Assembly: GCA_029876055.1 (NCBI GenBank)
Contig: CM056880.1
Location: forward strand, 1,984,001-2,048,000
Length of the DNA stretch: 64,000 nt
DNA from: Madurella fahalii
Lineage: Eukaryota > Ascomycota > Sordariomycetes > Sordariales
Direction: 5' to 3'
Part shown: positions 36,001-47,692 of the stretch, piece after piece
How the letters are laid out: each line of letters opens with the position of its first letter
How positions within the stretch are numbered: position 1 is the first letter of the stretch
Position numbers and translations under genes: made by a program
Notes under the pieces: model-generated
Database searches by the model: none
Seen by the model: only the letters and a program-made list of their open reading frames with translations
What the model was told of the DNA's origin: nothing

Positions 36001-37986
36001 GGGTACTGCAGGGTCGAGCGAGCAGTAAACGCCACCAGCTTTCAGAATCCCAAACATTGCGCAAAGCCAGAACATTGATCGATCCGAGTAGACACAGACG
36101 ACTTCGCCCGGTTCAATATGTTGCGAGAGACGGAAAGCGAGGCGGGAGGCGATCCTGTCCATTTCCGCGTATGACATTCTCTCCGAGCCCTTTTCGATGG
36201 CGATGTTGTCGGGTATCTCCCTTACTCTCCGCTCGAAAAGCGTGACCAAATCTTCTTTGATGCTCGCTGTGAGTGTTGACGGCGAGCAATTGCCAAACTG
36301 ATGGAGCAGTTCCACATGGGCTTCAGGGAGGAGGTGCCTCGAAATATCGTCGACAGTGCGGTCCGACTCGAGCAGCAACGACAGCGCTCGCCGATACGTC
36401 TCTCCCAGGCGCTGGACGTGGTCAGACGAGAAACGGTGAACGTGGTAGTCAAACGCCACTTCTCGCAAGGGGTCAATTCTGATGCCCAGCGGAACTTCGT
36501 GCTCTTGACGTGTCTCTTGGCTGAGGGGACGGATTTTCCTGGCCTCGAGGCCGGGAACTTCGACTTGAACGCTCAGCGCTGTCTCGAAGCTGCGGTGGAA
36601 ACCGTTTTCAGGCGTTGTCCACTCATACTCCTCTAGCTCTACCAATTCGTTGAATGTCGACCGCAGAAACCCATCTGTTGTCTTGCTCTTGTCAACGTGT
36701 ACCGCGAGAGGAAGCGTGTTAAGGAGGGGCCCAATAACATCGGACGCTCCCTTGATGGGTGCGTTGCGACCGCATAGAACGGCGCCAAATGAAACTAAAT
36801 CCGAGTCGGCGTACAATGCCAACGTCAAGGCCCAGGCGGCGTTGAAGAATGCGGCCGGCGTGACGCCGACGCTCTTGGCCCTCGATTGGATATCCTGCGC
36901 GATGCTCGAGATGTCCACCTTGACGGTTGAGCTGCCGACATATTTGTCGTCGGGGCTGGCCGGCGGAAGAAGCAACTCGTGTTGGGCGTTGCTCAAGTCG
37001 TCTTTCTTGCTTGCCCAATAGGCACTTCCGAGTTCCCAACTGGCTTTTCGGAACAAATCCAGCTCTGCGGCGAACCGGGAGAAGGAAGGGCCTGGCGGGA
37101 GTGGAGGCTCCCCGTTGGCCACTCGAAGGACCTTGTCGAGTAGGACTGACGCCGAGTAGCCGTCTATCAACGAATGATGAACTGTCCAAGTCACCTTGCT
37201 CAGTGCCGGCTCGGAAGCTGAGAGGCGATTGACAGGTGTCACGCGGAAGAAAGACCCGATGCCCAAGTCCGCAGCATGGCACTCCTCTGGGGTTTCTTGC
37301 GCGGCCGAGTCGACCCAGTTGAAGCTGGCCTGAGCGCTAGTGTCGAGCGCCGGGTGTCTAGGGAAGTCCTGGTTGAAGATGGGCTCCGCCTCGATGACCT
37401 GCCTCCAAGCTTCCTTCAGAGTTGCGATGTCGTCCGTTCTGTAGGTCTCGGTATAAGCGATAACATTTGTCCCAGGTTGCCTCAAAGACCCACGGATGAA
37501 CAGGAGCTGCATCTCCGTGAGCGGGCCCAAGTCCGGGGTCGACAGCGCTGTGTCGGGGGTATCGACCCCTTCACCCTTGGCCACAGACTCTGTATCGCTG
37601 GGGGTTTCCAATATCAGGGGCGGGTCGATTGGCGTCATGTCGAGGCCGCTGGACGGAGAAGTATCGAATGAGACCGATGATGCTTTCGATCCGCCCCTGG
37701 TCTCCACGGCAAGTTTCGATGAGAGGTAGCCCTTCAGGCGGGCTGACTCCTCGTCGACTACGCATGATACTGCCGAGAAGAGATCGCGAAGTGATTGACT
37801 CTTGAGAATCTTGTCCCTGGGCAGACTGAGACCATGGTCCTTGCAAGCTGCTGACAGAGCAACGGCTCCGAGGGAGTCGCCCCCGTTAGCTATGAAGCCA
37901 TTGTCGGGGTTTATGTCGAGAGCGCTTTTGTCGAGGATTGTGCAAAGTTCAAAGAGCACAAGGAATTCTGATACTGCTGGCGCCAT
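33074..37986 (-). CDS. gliP-like: ETP-type NRPS, T-C-A-T-C (2 exons)
   Basis: Exons 37986-35506 and 35443-33074 give about 1616 aa. The intron has a GTATGT donor, CACTAACAT branch site and CAAG acceptor. Domains in order: T1 (GGDSL, Ser about 38); C1 with HHSLIDG about 270; adenylation domain with FTSGSTGTPKG about 730, YNMYGPTEG, KTGDRGYWTEDG and PVTGAGKVDYK; T2 (GGHSL about 1101); C2 with a degenerate SHIVADY about 1279. The protein stops soon after C2. GliP-type enzymes are A-T-C-A-T-C-T (about 2135 aa), so the first A domain and last T domain are missing here. The enzyme should assemble the diketopiperazine core. C2 contains a Ser/Asn-rich insertion. Exact and near-exact CGG-N3-CCG sites lie upstream. 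Confidence 0.9.
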
Positions 37987-38300
37987 GTTGTAGCCTGTCT
38001 TCAACTAGTGAACGCCCGTTGTCGACGCAAGCTTAGAGAACGCCGTCAACCTGGGATTTGAACAGTACCAAGGGACTGCTGGTCTGTTTAGGCCATGGAA
38101 TATACGGAATATCAGCTAGGGCTAGCAGTGCTGAATATCCATCTCTCTTAATGGCGAAGCCCTACGGCAACATTAAGGAGCCGTGCTCTCGGAGCTTCCT
38201 AGTCCGGCGACCCCGACGGTCTTCGTCTTGCATGGAGGCTTGTTGTGACCCTGGTACTCGGTACTCAGCCAGCCCTGCCTCAAGTCGTTATGCGGACCGG

Positions 38301-38311
38301 TCGGCTACCGG
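38301..38311. promoter_or_regulatory. CGG-N3-CCG palindrome
   Basis: TCGGCTACCGG, about 315 bp upstream of the NRPS. It has one mismatch to TCGG-N3-CCGA. Confidence 0.45.
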
Positions 38312-38471
38312 GGCTCGACACGACGAGGTGAATAAGGGGTTCCAGAAACGGCAGGATCGGTGAGCTCAGCGCTGACCAGGCCGGAGTGGTGGCTGGGTGG
38401 CAGCAGGGGCTACGGCCAGGCAACACGGCTTGCGTCCCTGCCAACTGGCGAAGGGTAGGGTGTGCCCTGGC

Positions 38472-38482
38472 TCGGCCGCCGA
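38472..38482. promoter_or_regulatory. Exact TCGG-N3-CCGA motif
   Basis: TCGGCCGCCGA, about 486 bp upstream of the NRPS start. It is the second exact copy in the window's cluster promoters. Confidence 0.55.
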
Positions 38483-39058
38483 CCACTAAGTGTACATCGG
38501 ACCGTATAGATCCGGGGTTTTGTGGTTCTACGCGTCTCGCTTCGGACTAACCCCTTTTCCCTAGTCATCTACGGCTTCACAGAAGGGATCCAGCTCCGCC
38601 GCGAGACCAAACGCTCCGTAAAAAATGTGGCCAATCAGCACTCCACTGTCTATGTCGAACATGTCTGATACGGATAGTCTCCTGCGGCGCTCGTCTATAG
38701 ATCGGCTTAATGGTGCCCATTCCGGTTCGAGGCGAAGCCTCAAACATACGATTCAGTTCTCGCTAGCTTGTCTGCTGCCGAATCTTGGATAATGTCCAAG
38801 ATAATCCTTGCATTTCCGGAATCTCGATCCGGTTTTGTTAATCGCCAGAGGTGCGTTTTCACGTACCTTCGCCGCTCGTTTGCGGGCTGCCGGCTGACCT
38901 CTTAGCAGCGGAATAACGGCCCAGTCGACGATAGCAGCGCGTCTTTCTTCCGAAACGGACCAGTTGGGCTGAAGAACACTGTATCTGTTGTATCTAGCTG
39001 CGCGTTACGTCTTGATGGCGGTAATCGCCTCCAATCTGACCAGAAATTGCTTCCTTTG

Positions 39059-40613
39059 TCAGCCAGAGCCGCTAGTGATGTTCGAGCTTCGCAGCGAGCC
39101 TCTCGCCACTAACAGCGACACCTGCTCCTCAGTCCAAGGAGGCGTAATTACATCACAGAGGACGTTGGGCCTGTCCACGCTCTGGGCGGCTCTGCTCACG
39201 GCCTCGACCTCCTCCATGACTCGGATCACGTTCAGCCCCATAACGCACTTGATGTCCTCCTCGTCGACTCCTCGCCTCAACATCTCCTCGACGAGGCCCG
39301 GGAAGCACGAAGTGTCATCCAAATCTGACGGCCCTTCCAGCATGCCGTCAAAATCGGAGCCAATGCCCACGTGATCGTAGCCTATCGTCTTCCCGACATG
39401 CATGATGTGGTCTACGACGGAGGCAACACTGGGCTTCATCTTTTGCAGATTCCCCGTAGTGCCGTTCTGGACAGGCTGCGGGGGTGTGACCAGCGACGGG
39501 ATGAAGCAGATCATAATGAGACCCCGGTTCTCCTTGAGCTTGTAGAGAACCTCCTGACGAACGTTGCGCGGGTTTGGGCAAAGGTCGTAGCTGGCAGATA
39601 GTTGCGTCAGCGAGTTCCGTGTATTCTTGCTTGCTTCGAGCCACCGCTTACCAGGAGGAATGCGAGAAAATCACAGGAGCCTTGCTGCATGCGAGCGTGT
39701 CGAGTTGTGCGTCGTGGCTCGTATGGGCCAAGTCCACAATCCTGCGGCCCATCTTGTAAGTGTCGTGCCATTTTCTTTTTCTTTTTTCTTTTTTTGCTCC
39801 CTCGTGTCATGACGTACATGCCAATTCTGTTCATCTCCAAGACGAGCTCCTTCCCCTTGGCTGAGAGCCCTCCGTGGACCGCTTCGGCTGTCTAGTTTAC
39901 CATGGAGGGTTAGAACCGGCTAGACATGTTTGAATTTCACCAAAGAGTGCGCCTACAGCACTATCCGCATACTCATTCCCCTTGTTGTGACACAAAGTCG
40001 CGAGCCGTACTCCCAACCGCCAGAGCATTCGTAAAACGCTCGGGCTCCCAGCAATCTGGTGCAGACCCTCGATGCTGAGGAGACTGACCACCTTGCCGGC
40101 CCTGAAGGTTGGGAGGATCTCGGACGAATGCGTTACGAAACCAAATACATGGGGGTAGTGTTCGAAGATGGCGTGAAGAACGTCGATCTGCTGGAGCGTG
40201 GACAAGAGGATCGAACCACTGCTCTCCCCGTCTCTCGGGCTGTCGACCACGGGCGTGAGCTCACGTCTCTCCGATCACCTAGTAGTGGCTACTAGTGATT
40301 GGGGGGGAAGACTTACCAGGGCACGAATGCGCTCCAGAACTGGCCACCGAGCTTCCCTTTTCGGAGGCGGGTAATGTCGGTCTGGCCGATTGGCATCACA
40401 TGGATGTCAAAGGTGGGTTGACTGACGTTGTTCTGAAACCAGCCCCGGACCATGTATGCAAAGTCATTGTGCCCATCTACGGAACCAAAGCGGGTGAGCA
40501 ATATGAGCAAGATGAGAAGGGGAAGGCAAAGACGCTCCCGGCCGCGGCATACCGATGAGTGGCACCTGGTTGAGGAGGCTGAGGGCGCGGGCTCGAAGAG
40601 AAGGATCGGCCAT
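39059..40613 (-). CDS. gliJ-like: Zinc membrane-dipeptidase, GliJ-type (6 exons)
   Basis: Exons 40613-40553, 40476-40317, 40239-39941, 39887-39818, 39741-39652 and 39590-39059 give 403 aa. Every junction restores the family frame. Motifs are DGHNDF (metal ligands), [54 protein letters not shown] and [10 protein letters not shown], as in renal-dipeptidase-like M19 enzymes. In ETP pathways GliJ removes the glycines from the bis-glutathionyl intermediate after GliK has taken off gamma-glutamate, leaving a bis-cysteinyl adduct. The neighbouring GliK-like gene, 133 bp upstream on the same strand, fits that order. Two acceptors needed a choice between close AGs; conserved residues decided it. Confidence 0.92.
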
Positions 40614-40745
40614 TTTCTTGGAGATACGACGAGGTGGGTTTGGACGACGTGAATGATGTTTCCACACAACAGACTCAAATCTGGCAGAGAAAGAATTGTC
40701 TTGCGAGAGTCTACTCCTACTACTAGTTGTAGGTACTCAGCACTA

Positions 40746-41709
40746 TCATTGCGAGGTAACATCACCTCCTCCCCCCCCATGTCCCCACAACCGACAGTGT
40801 ACCAGATCGTAATGCAACCAGACGGCGTTGAACAGGAGCCACACCAAGATGCCCGTTCGCGAAGGCGATCGGTCCGACGCAGTATTGCGTCGAGCGGCTG
40901 ACTTGATACGCCTCATTGTCCAGTTTAGAATGGGCATCCAGAAGCCCAAGAATAAGCGGGCCCCAAAGGCCTCGACGGGCGAGAGAGACTTGGTGTAACA
41001 AGGTAGAGAAACCAGGTAATCTCGGTACGAGGCTGGCAGGCCATGCTCCTCGGCCCCGTCGATCAAAAGGCGCTTAGTAAACCGGAGAGTTAGGAATGGC
41101 CCCTTTGGTTCATTTTTTTGCCGGGCGGCCAATTGGAGGTGAACTTACGAGATAGCGTGCGCTGGGCAGGGGGTTTGGCCGGAATGGGTAGCGGCCGACA
41201 AGGGTTCGGACCGTTAGACTCGCGCTCTCGCCGTCGGCGCCATCAAGAGGCCGGGCCTGGAGCTCGACCTCAAGGTATGCTGTTCCGGCCCCCTCGGAAA
41301 TTACCAGGGTCCTGAACTCGCTTGCCGACAGCAGGTAGCCAATGCCGTGAACTGGTGGGGGCCAAGACGACTCTGAGTCCTGCATGCTGTCGCTGGGGCT
41401 GTCGCTGGGGCTGTCGCTGGGGCTGTCGCTGGGGCTGCTGCTGCGGGCCGCTCCTCTGCCGCTCCCCCGCGTTGCCGTCTCCCGTTCAGCGATGCTCGCC
41501 ATTGCCGGTTCGCTGTACGGAACACCGAAAATGTCAAAGGTGAGAACGTGTGAGGGGACGACGAGCCGTTTGACCGCAAAGGGTTTCATTCCTCGTCGTT
41601 CCATGACCGAGGACTTCATGTTGGAGCCATAGGCAAAGTACCAGACTTTGTCGGGGACACCGGCCATGTCGCTGGAAGCCATCGTTTGCTGCCGTGGCAA
41701 GGTTGGCAT
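40746..41709 (-). CDS. gliK-like: Gamma-glutamyl cyclotransferase, GliK-type (2 exons)
   Basis: Exons 41709-41149 and 41072-40746 give 295 aa. YFAYGSNM (about residues 24-31) is the glycine-rich start of the GGCT fold, followed by [19 protein letters not shown] and [11 protein letters not shown]. GliK trims the gamma-glutamyl groups from the glutathione adduct in gliotoxin synthesis. An in-frame SPSD repeat (four copies, 12-nt units at about 41396-41440) interrupts the loop after the first strand region. The C-terminal part carries hydrophobic segments ([26 protein letters not shown]) that may associate with membranes. It is divergent from P450 C, and their shared promoter has a CGG-N3-CCG site. 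Confidence 0.88.
41396..41443 (-). repeat. 12-bp tandem repeat inside the GliK-like gene
   Basis: Four in-frame copies of a 12-nt unit (plus strand GCTGTCGCTGGG) encode SPSD tetrapeptides. Frame-preserving expansion is possible without loss of function. Confidence 0.8.
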
Positions 41710-42106
41710 TGACGGAGCAAAATTAGGAGGAGGGGCCCGAAGGCTGATGTTGCATGCTTTGTATCCATCATCATCATCATCGAACGACAATTTGCAGTCC
41801 GTGGAATGGTTTCCCGGTGTCTGCAGCCTGGACGGCCACCGAGAGCCATGCCGGAGAGTTTTCGGAGCGCAACCGACTGGAGACCACCTAGTACTTGACC
41901 AGCACGCAGCTCGCTAGAATTCATAGCCCCGACCCAGACCGTTGGAGCCATAACCCTTTCTAGGCCGCACCGATCCTCATCTTTTCTTTCCCCCCCCCCA
42001 GGGCCGCCATACAATGCTCGTGCTCTGAGCCTTGAACTATATCCTGTCTCATTCCAACTGCACTGAGCCAGGACTAGTAGCACCTCGCGTGTCCAGACCG
42101 CAAAAA
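41710..42106. promoter_or_regulatory. Divergent promoter, GliK-like / P450 C
   Basis: A 397-bp bidirectional region. At 41832-41842 ACGGCCACCGA contains CGG-N3-CCG, a candidate regulator site. Confidence 0.5.
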
Positions 42107-43807
42107 ATGGAGTCGATCAGTATGGACGCAGTGCACCATGTCATTGGTCGCATTCACGCCATCCAAGGCACAAGTCCGGCACTTCTAGGTGTCTTGGCAT
42201 CGTTAGCAACGGCCTTCCTATTGTCGCAGCTATGGAGGCACCGCCCGAAACCCCATGGCCTTCCCGTAGTCAAGGTGACGGGCAACAATGTGGTCGAGAC
42301 GTTGGAAGATGCACACAAGAAGGTGGGCACTGGGCATAACCCGCCGTTTGCATACGTCCTAATCGCATACTAACCTACCTGTATCAGTATCCGAATCAAC
42401 CTTTTATGCTTTCGCTACCCGGGATGGACATGGCAGTCCTGCCAGACTCGGAAATCGAGACGATCAGAGCACTTCCCGAATCTGATGTCTCCATCAAGTG
42501 CGTTTCCCTGGGAACCATCCCCCTCCCTTTCTTCGAGTTCTAACAGTGCGGCATGTAGGAAGCATCATTACGACGTCTTCCTCGGCGAGTACTCCTACAT
42601 GGGCACAAAGGCCGATGAATTCGACAGCACCATGCGAAACGTCCTGACCCGCAACACCCCAGCTATCCTGGCGTCCTTCACAGCCGAAGTCGAATACGCC
42701 GTCAATAAGATGATTGGGCCGTGCAAGGAGTGGACCGCCATCAAGCCGCGCTATGCCATGTCCCGGATTGCCTCCATTATGTCTGGCCGTGCTTTCGTCG
42801 GGCTTCCCCTAAGCCGGGAAGAGGAGTGGGTCGAGGCCACGGTTGACTACACTGCCGGCGTTTCCCGTGCCTGGCTCGTCCTCCGGCTCATCCCTTGGCC
42901 CATCCGCTTCTTCGTTGCTCCGTTCCTCCCCCAGGTCAAGGCGCTGAAGGAGCAGAGGCGAATCAACGAACAGAAGCTGGCCCCTCTCCTTGCCGAGAAG
43001 CAGTCCGGTGTGAAGAAGGACAAGAGCATCCCGGGCGGCGATATGCTCGACTGGTTTATCTCGCAGTACTCTCAGCCCCCCACCGCCCAGCAACTCGGTC
43101 GCGACCAACTCCTGGCCACTTTTGCTTCTATCTACAACCTCTCCAATGCCCTGACATATGTCATCTTTGACCTTGCCTCGCTCGACCCAAAGGACGTTGA
43201 ACTGATGCGGGAGGAGGTCCTGCAGCACGTTCCCCCCGATGGCAGGATCGATAAGATGAACCTGCCCAAGCTCAAGAGGCTGGACAGTTTTGCCAAAGAG
43301 TCGCAGCGGCTTTCCCCGCCGTCTCTCGGTACGTACATCCCGCAGACCCGCGCCGCCTCGGAGAACAGCCTTTGCTCACATGAAACAGTGAATATCCCCC
43401 GCATCGTCACCAACCCCGCCGGACTCCGCTGCTCCACGGGTCACGTCCTGCCCCAGGGAACGCGCATGACGATCCACGCCCACGCCATCAACCACAACCC
43501 GAAACTCTACCCGGACCCGGAAAAGTTCGACCCCTTCCGATTCTCCAAGTTGCGGGAGATTCCCGGAAACGAGCACAAGTTCCAGCACGCTACCACGGGC
43601 ATCGACAACATCAACTTTGGCCACGGCATCTGGGCCTGCCCCGGCCGCTTCTTCGCCAGCGCCGAGATCAAGGTCGTTTTGGCTTACATTCTGCGGCACT
43701 ATGACATCAAGCTCAAGCCGGGCGAGACTAAGCCCAAGCAGCAGCACTTCGGATTGGCTATCTTGCCTGATCCGAACGCCGAGGTGCTTTTCAAGGCTAG
43801 AAATTAG
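42107..43807 (+). CDS. Cytochrome P450 C of the ETP cluster (4 exons)
   Basis: Exons 42107-42322, 42388-42497, 42559-43328 and 43389-43807 give 504 aa. The N-terminus has a membrane anchor (LLGVLASLATAFLL). The core has an I-helix stretch LLATFASIYNLSNAL without the usual acid-alcohol pair, the ExxR motif ESQR, and haem loop FGHGIWACPGRFFA with Cys about 449. This FGHGxxACPGRFFA loop is typical of a large fungal P450 group that includes several secondary-metabolite oxidases. It lies at the right border of the cluster, divergent from the GliK-like gene. Its job could be ring oxidation or coupling of two ETP units; sequence alone does not decide. Confidence 0.9.
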
Positions 43808-45766
43808 GCGTATATATGGATGCGGCGGTTGGTGTGGCTCACTGCGTTGGGATTACTCTGCTTTGGAACTGCCAGGGTCTTTTAGCGGTTAGGCCTTCTA
43901 TGAGATATCGGCTGGATAGGATGGCTCAGGTGAACTTGGAAGGGATTGCGCGGGCCGCGAACGGTACTAGTACGCCTGCGTGCCCAACACGGCATTTCCC
44001 TAGCTCGCTCCTTTCTTTGTGCATAGTTCGGTGATTCAATTGTGCCGCTTGACTCTATAGAGAATTTTCTCGTTGTATCCCGGTATTCGGACTGTCCCTC
44101 GCTGTGGGCTATCATTGCCAGTGTTCCTTCTACGAGCCAGACCTCTATGCGCCGTAGGAGTACCAGCTCTATCATTCTCGTTGGTACCTACTCAATCTCG
44201 TCTCATCCTTCCTTCAGAGGCTTCTCCGTGCCATGCAGCCAACTCTTTTAGTTCTTCACGGCCGTTCTCGACCCCGCTTTTAATGCTTCACGGTCCATAC
44301 AATTGCTTGTTAGATCCTAATTACAAACTACCTAGCATTCTCACCCAGCGCTACGTCTTCAACCCACCGAGCCATGGAGCCATGTAGGTAACTAGCCGGG
44401 GATTCCAGCATGGGAAATCCGGGTGTGTGATAAGTCACCTGACGCAGTGAGGCCTACCATCTCGTCGTCTTTCTCCACTTCCCCCGCAACCTGAAATTGA
44501 AGCCATCGCTACACATGGCCTCAATACTATTCCAAAAGGATCACTTCCGACCTTTTTCGATCGTTTACTGGTAAAAACACGTCAAGAGCAATCAGGCTAA
44601 TGTTTTGTTTCTGCGCGATAAAACCGCGGGTTATAGTACGAAATGAGAGACGCCTCTCTGCGTCAATAACAGAAATTATTTCAGCTTCCATGACCCAAAT
44701 CCGGAAAGTATATGGGACACGATGGCAACTACGGCATGTACGTGAGGGCTATGAGTGCTAGTGGCTGGGAATGTATCACACCGAAGGCCCATCCCAACGG
44801 AGGATACCAGCTGTTGGTGCCGTAATTATTGGACTGCTGCATTGAGAATTGTGGTTGTCGCCGAAGATGGAGAAGCCTGGTGACGAAGGAACACGGCGAG
44901 TCTCTTTGGGAGCTTGTGAGTCGGAGAGCAATTACTGTCCAGACATGAAGATGCACTGCAGAAAGATGGTATTTGCATTTCAAATCGTTGATCTAAACAT
45001 GGATAGAGCAAGAAGTGTGCTGCAACCTTGTACACAGAGATGTCACGGTAGCACGAGCAACATCTTGTCTGTTAACCATGACGATGTCGCATTAGTAGCA
45101 GTGTATCGTGATGTAAGGGAGGGCTGCCTAGCCCTATGCCTTCGGGTTGGCCATGCTCGCCATTGCCGACTTGCATTCCTATCGTCCCAGATCGGCTTAC
45201 CATGCCATAATCAAGTGCACGAGTGTCCCCTTCCTAACCCTTAGAGTTTCACGACCATACCGCCATCCGTCGTCTTAACTCAGTGACTCGTTCGAGTAAT
45301 CGATGTTGGTACCGTTGTTGACGCTTCCCGGTGTAACGGTACCATTGGCTTCCGCTACGTACTGCACCTTGGCCCGAAGGAAGAATTCCTTATATATGGA
45401 CATGCACACCTACCAGGCAACCCCGTTGGCTGGCGGTGGCCTAGCTGAACTCAGTGCCCAATTAGAATCAATGTCCTGATTAAGGACATATTGTTTTGCC
45501 CAAGGGTCTTGCGGGGCCCGGTGTATACAACCTATTACTGCTGAGCAACCTCAGGTCTAGGACCCTATTTGGCTCCCGCTACTCGGACTTGCTCGGATTC
45601 CTGCAATCCCCCAATAATAGGTAATACTACCTAACAAATACGGAATGCGCGTATAGTACCACTGTGGTGCTGGAAGTACTATATCTGAAGCTTTGCCTCA
45701 AGATGGCCTTGTGAATCTCAGCGCCCGGACGCGTTGATGTCGTTTAATTATCCATTCTAGGATACA
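43808..45766. other. Cluster right border, no gene seen
   Basis: About 2 kb of non-coding sequence between P450 C and the peroxidase-like gene. Open frames here lack codon structure or family marks. Confidence 0.5.
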
Positions 45767-47692
45767 ATGTCATATTTCGCCTTCTTTCTCAGCTGCAGCA
45801 TTTTGTTTGCTCTCCCTTGGTCCGCGTCGTCCTACACATGGCCCGACTACGAGACGGATATGTTGGAGGCAATCTACTACCAACAAAACGGTTACAATGG
45901 GCATCGCTTTGGCCTCTTCATTCGAACCTGCGAATACGGCAATAATCTTGGGCCCGGCCGGACTAACACTGCCGAATGGGTGCGGACCGCCTACCACGAC
46001 ATGGCGACGGCCGACGTCGAAGCCGGCACCGGAGGCATCGATGCCAGCATCGGTTTCGAGAGGAAACGCCCAGAGAACGTCGGCCGAGCTATCTTCGACA
46101 CGCTGCTTTTCTTTGAGAATTTTATGAGCGTTCGCTCCTCCATGGCCGATTTGCTGGCCCTCGGCACTGTCATGTCCATAACCGCATGTACTGTTTCGCC
46201 TGATCAGAAGCCGGTATACCTGCCATTCAGGGGGGGCAGAATCGACGCAACAGAACCCGGACCTGCGGGGGTTCCAGAGCCGCACCAGGATCTCCGGACT
46301 CACAGAGAGAGTTTCAAGAAACAGGGCTTCAATGCGACCGAGATGATCGCCCTTGTGGCTTGTGGCCATAGCTTGGGCGGCGTCAACGGACGCGATTTTC
46401 CCGACATCGTACCAATCAAGGACGACCCGGTACCTTGCGTCCCCGTCCCTCCTCTTTGATGATCAAGACGCTCATCATAGTTGCAACAATAGATGAATTT
46501 GGAGAGCAAACAGAACTTTGACTCTACGCAGTCAGCGCTCGATAATGCCGTGTGAGTACCTACCTGACATTGTTAGTAAGGTGCCGTCTTGTGTCCGGCA
46601 TCTAAACGAGCATATTATCCCACGCAGAGCAACCGAATTTCTTAATAATAGCACTCAGAATGCGCTAGCATTTGGACCCAACGAAACCACCCGATCCGAT
46701 TTTCGTATTTTCACTTCCGACGGAGGTGCTTTGATGCGGAAACTGGCTTCCTCGCAGAGTTTCTTCTTGGAGACGTGCAGTTATCTCTTTCAACGCATGA
46801 TCGACACGGTGCCTAAAGGCGTCCAGCTTTCCGGAGTCATCACGCCGATTTCCCTGAAACCAGACAATATATTCATTGCCATCAGCGATAGCGGCAACAT
46901 GACTATCACAGGAGAAATCAGGGTGAGTCCCACTCCATAGATCCACTGTTTAATCCGTGCAAAAGCCAACCAAGACGCCTATGATAGATACGAACAGACG
47001 ACAGGCCTCTTCCAGGTTCTCGCCAGGTCCTCATACACTTCACACCGGCGGAAGCAAGTTCTCCAGCAATCCCGGCTGCAGTAGCGGTCAAGTTGCATGA
47101 GAATACCACGGGCTATCACCCCTACTCACCTACTTTTGAGTGGTGGAATTTCACTATGAGCGCTCCTATCAGCCGCAGGTACTCTTCTTTCACCGTCGAG
47201 GTTGTTGATGACGGCAACTCGACCGTCTACTCTAACGGCGGAAACGGCTTCCCTGTGGAAACGGACATTATTCCTCAGACTCGCCTATCCTGCGGCACAG
47301 TTAGTTTCATGAGGAAGGATTACACCTTCAATCTAACAGTAGCCGTAAGTGGGGTCCAGAGAGCCGGCCGGCTTTGAATACTAACAACGTCGGATCACTA
47401 GGTCCGGGACGATGCGCGTTTTCAGCAGATAACAATGACAGTTCCGCTCCCTCTCCCACAAGAAGGGTCCATGGTTCCCAGGTTCGAATCATACGTCCAA
47501 ACCATGACGAAGGCGGAGACTATTCAAGGCACTGGCTACTCGCTGTACACTGCTAAGGTTCATGTTCCAACCGACAAGGTGTTCGTCACAATCATGTCAT
47601 ACGGTTTAAGCGGCAGCGGGGGGGTAAGGGATGTTGAAATGCCATTCCTGCTGTGGAGAGGCATTGGCTCCTGCGATCCAGTAGAAGACTAA
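45767..47692 (+). CDS. Secreted haem-peroxidase-like protein (5 exons)
   Basis: Exons 45767-46429, 46514-46551, 46628-46922, 47027-47344 and 47402-47692 give 534 aa. A signal peptide of about 22 residues leads into the plant/fungal peroxidase fold. The distal site is EWVRTAYHDMA (catalytic Arg and His) and the proximal haem ligand is in MIALVACGHSLGGV. The C-terminal 230 residues extend beyond the peroxidase core and look like beta-rich repeats with N-glycosylation sites (NNST, NETT). It is probably extracellular and oxidises phenolic or other substrates. It lies 2 kb outside the ETP cluster with no shared motif seen, so a role in the pathway is doubtful. The fourth exon start has close alternative AGs. 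Confidence 0.8.

Larger units (their letters stand above)
37987..39058. promoter_or_regulatory. NRPS upstream region
   Basis: 1.07 kb between the NRPS start and the dipeptidase end. I searched it for a missing A1 domain and found no A-domain core motif on the minus strand. It holds regulatory palindromes at 38301-38311 and 38472-38482. Confidence 0.5.

Noticed and set aside
38040..38070. tRNA-like T-loop (GTTCAAATC on the minus strand)
   Set aside because: The T-stem does not pair and no acceptor or anticodon arm could be drawn.
37987..39058. Possible remnant of the missing NRPS A1 domain
   Set aside because: No A-domain core motif in any minus-strand frame, and an in-frame stop just upstream of the start.
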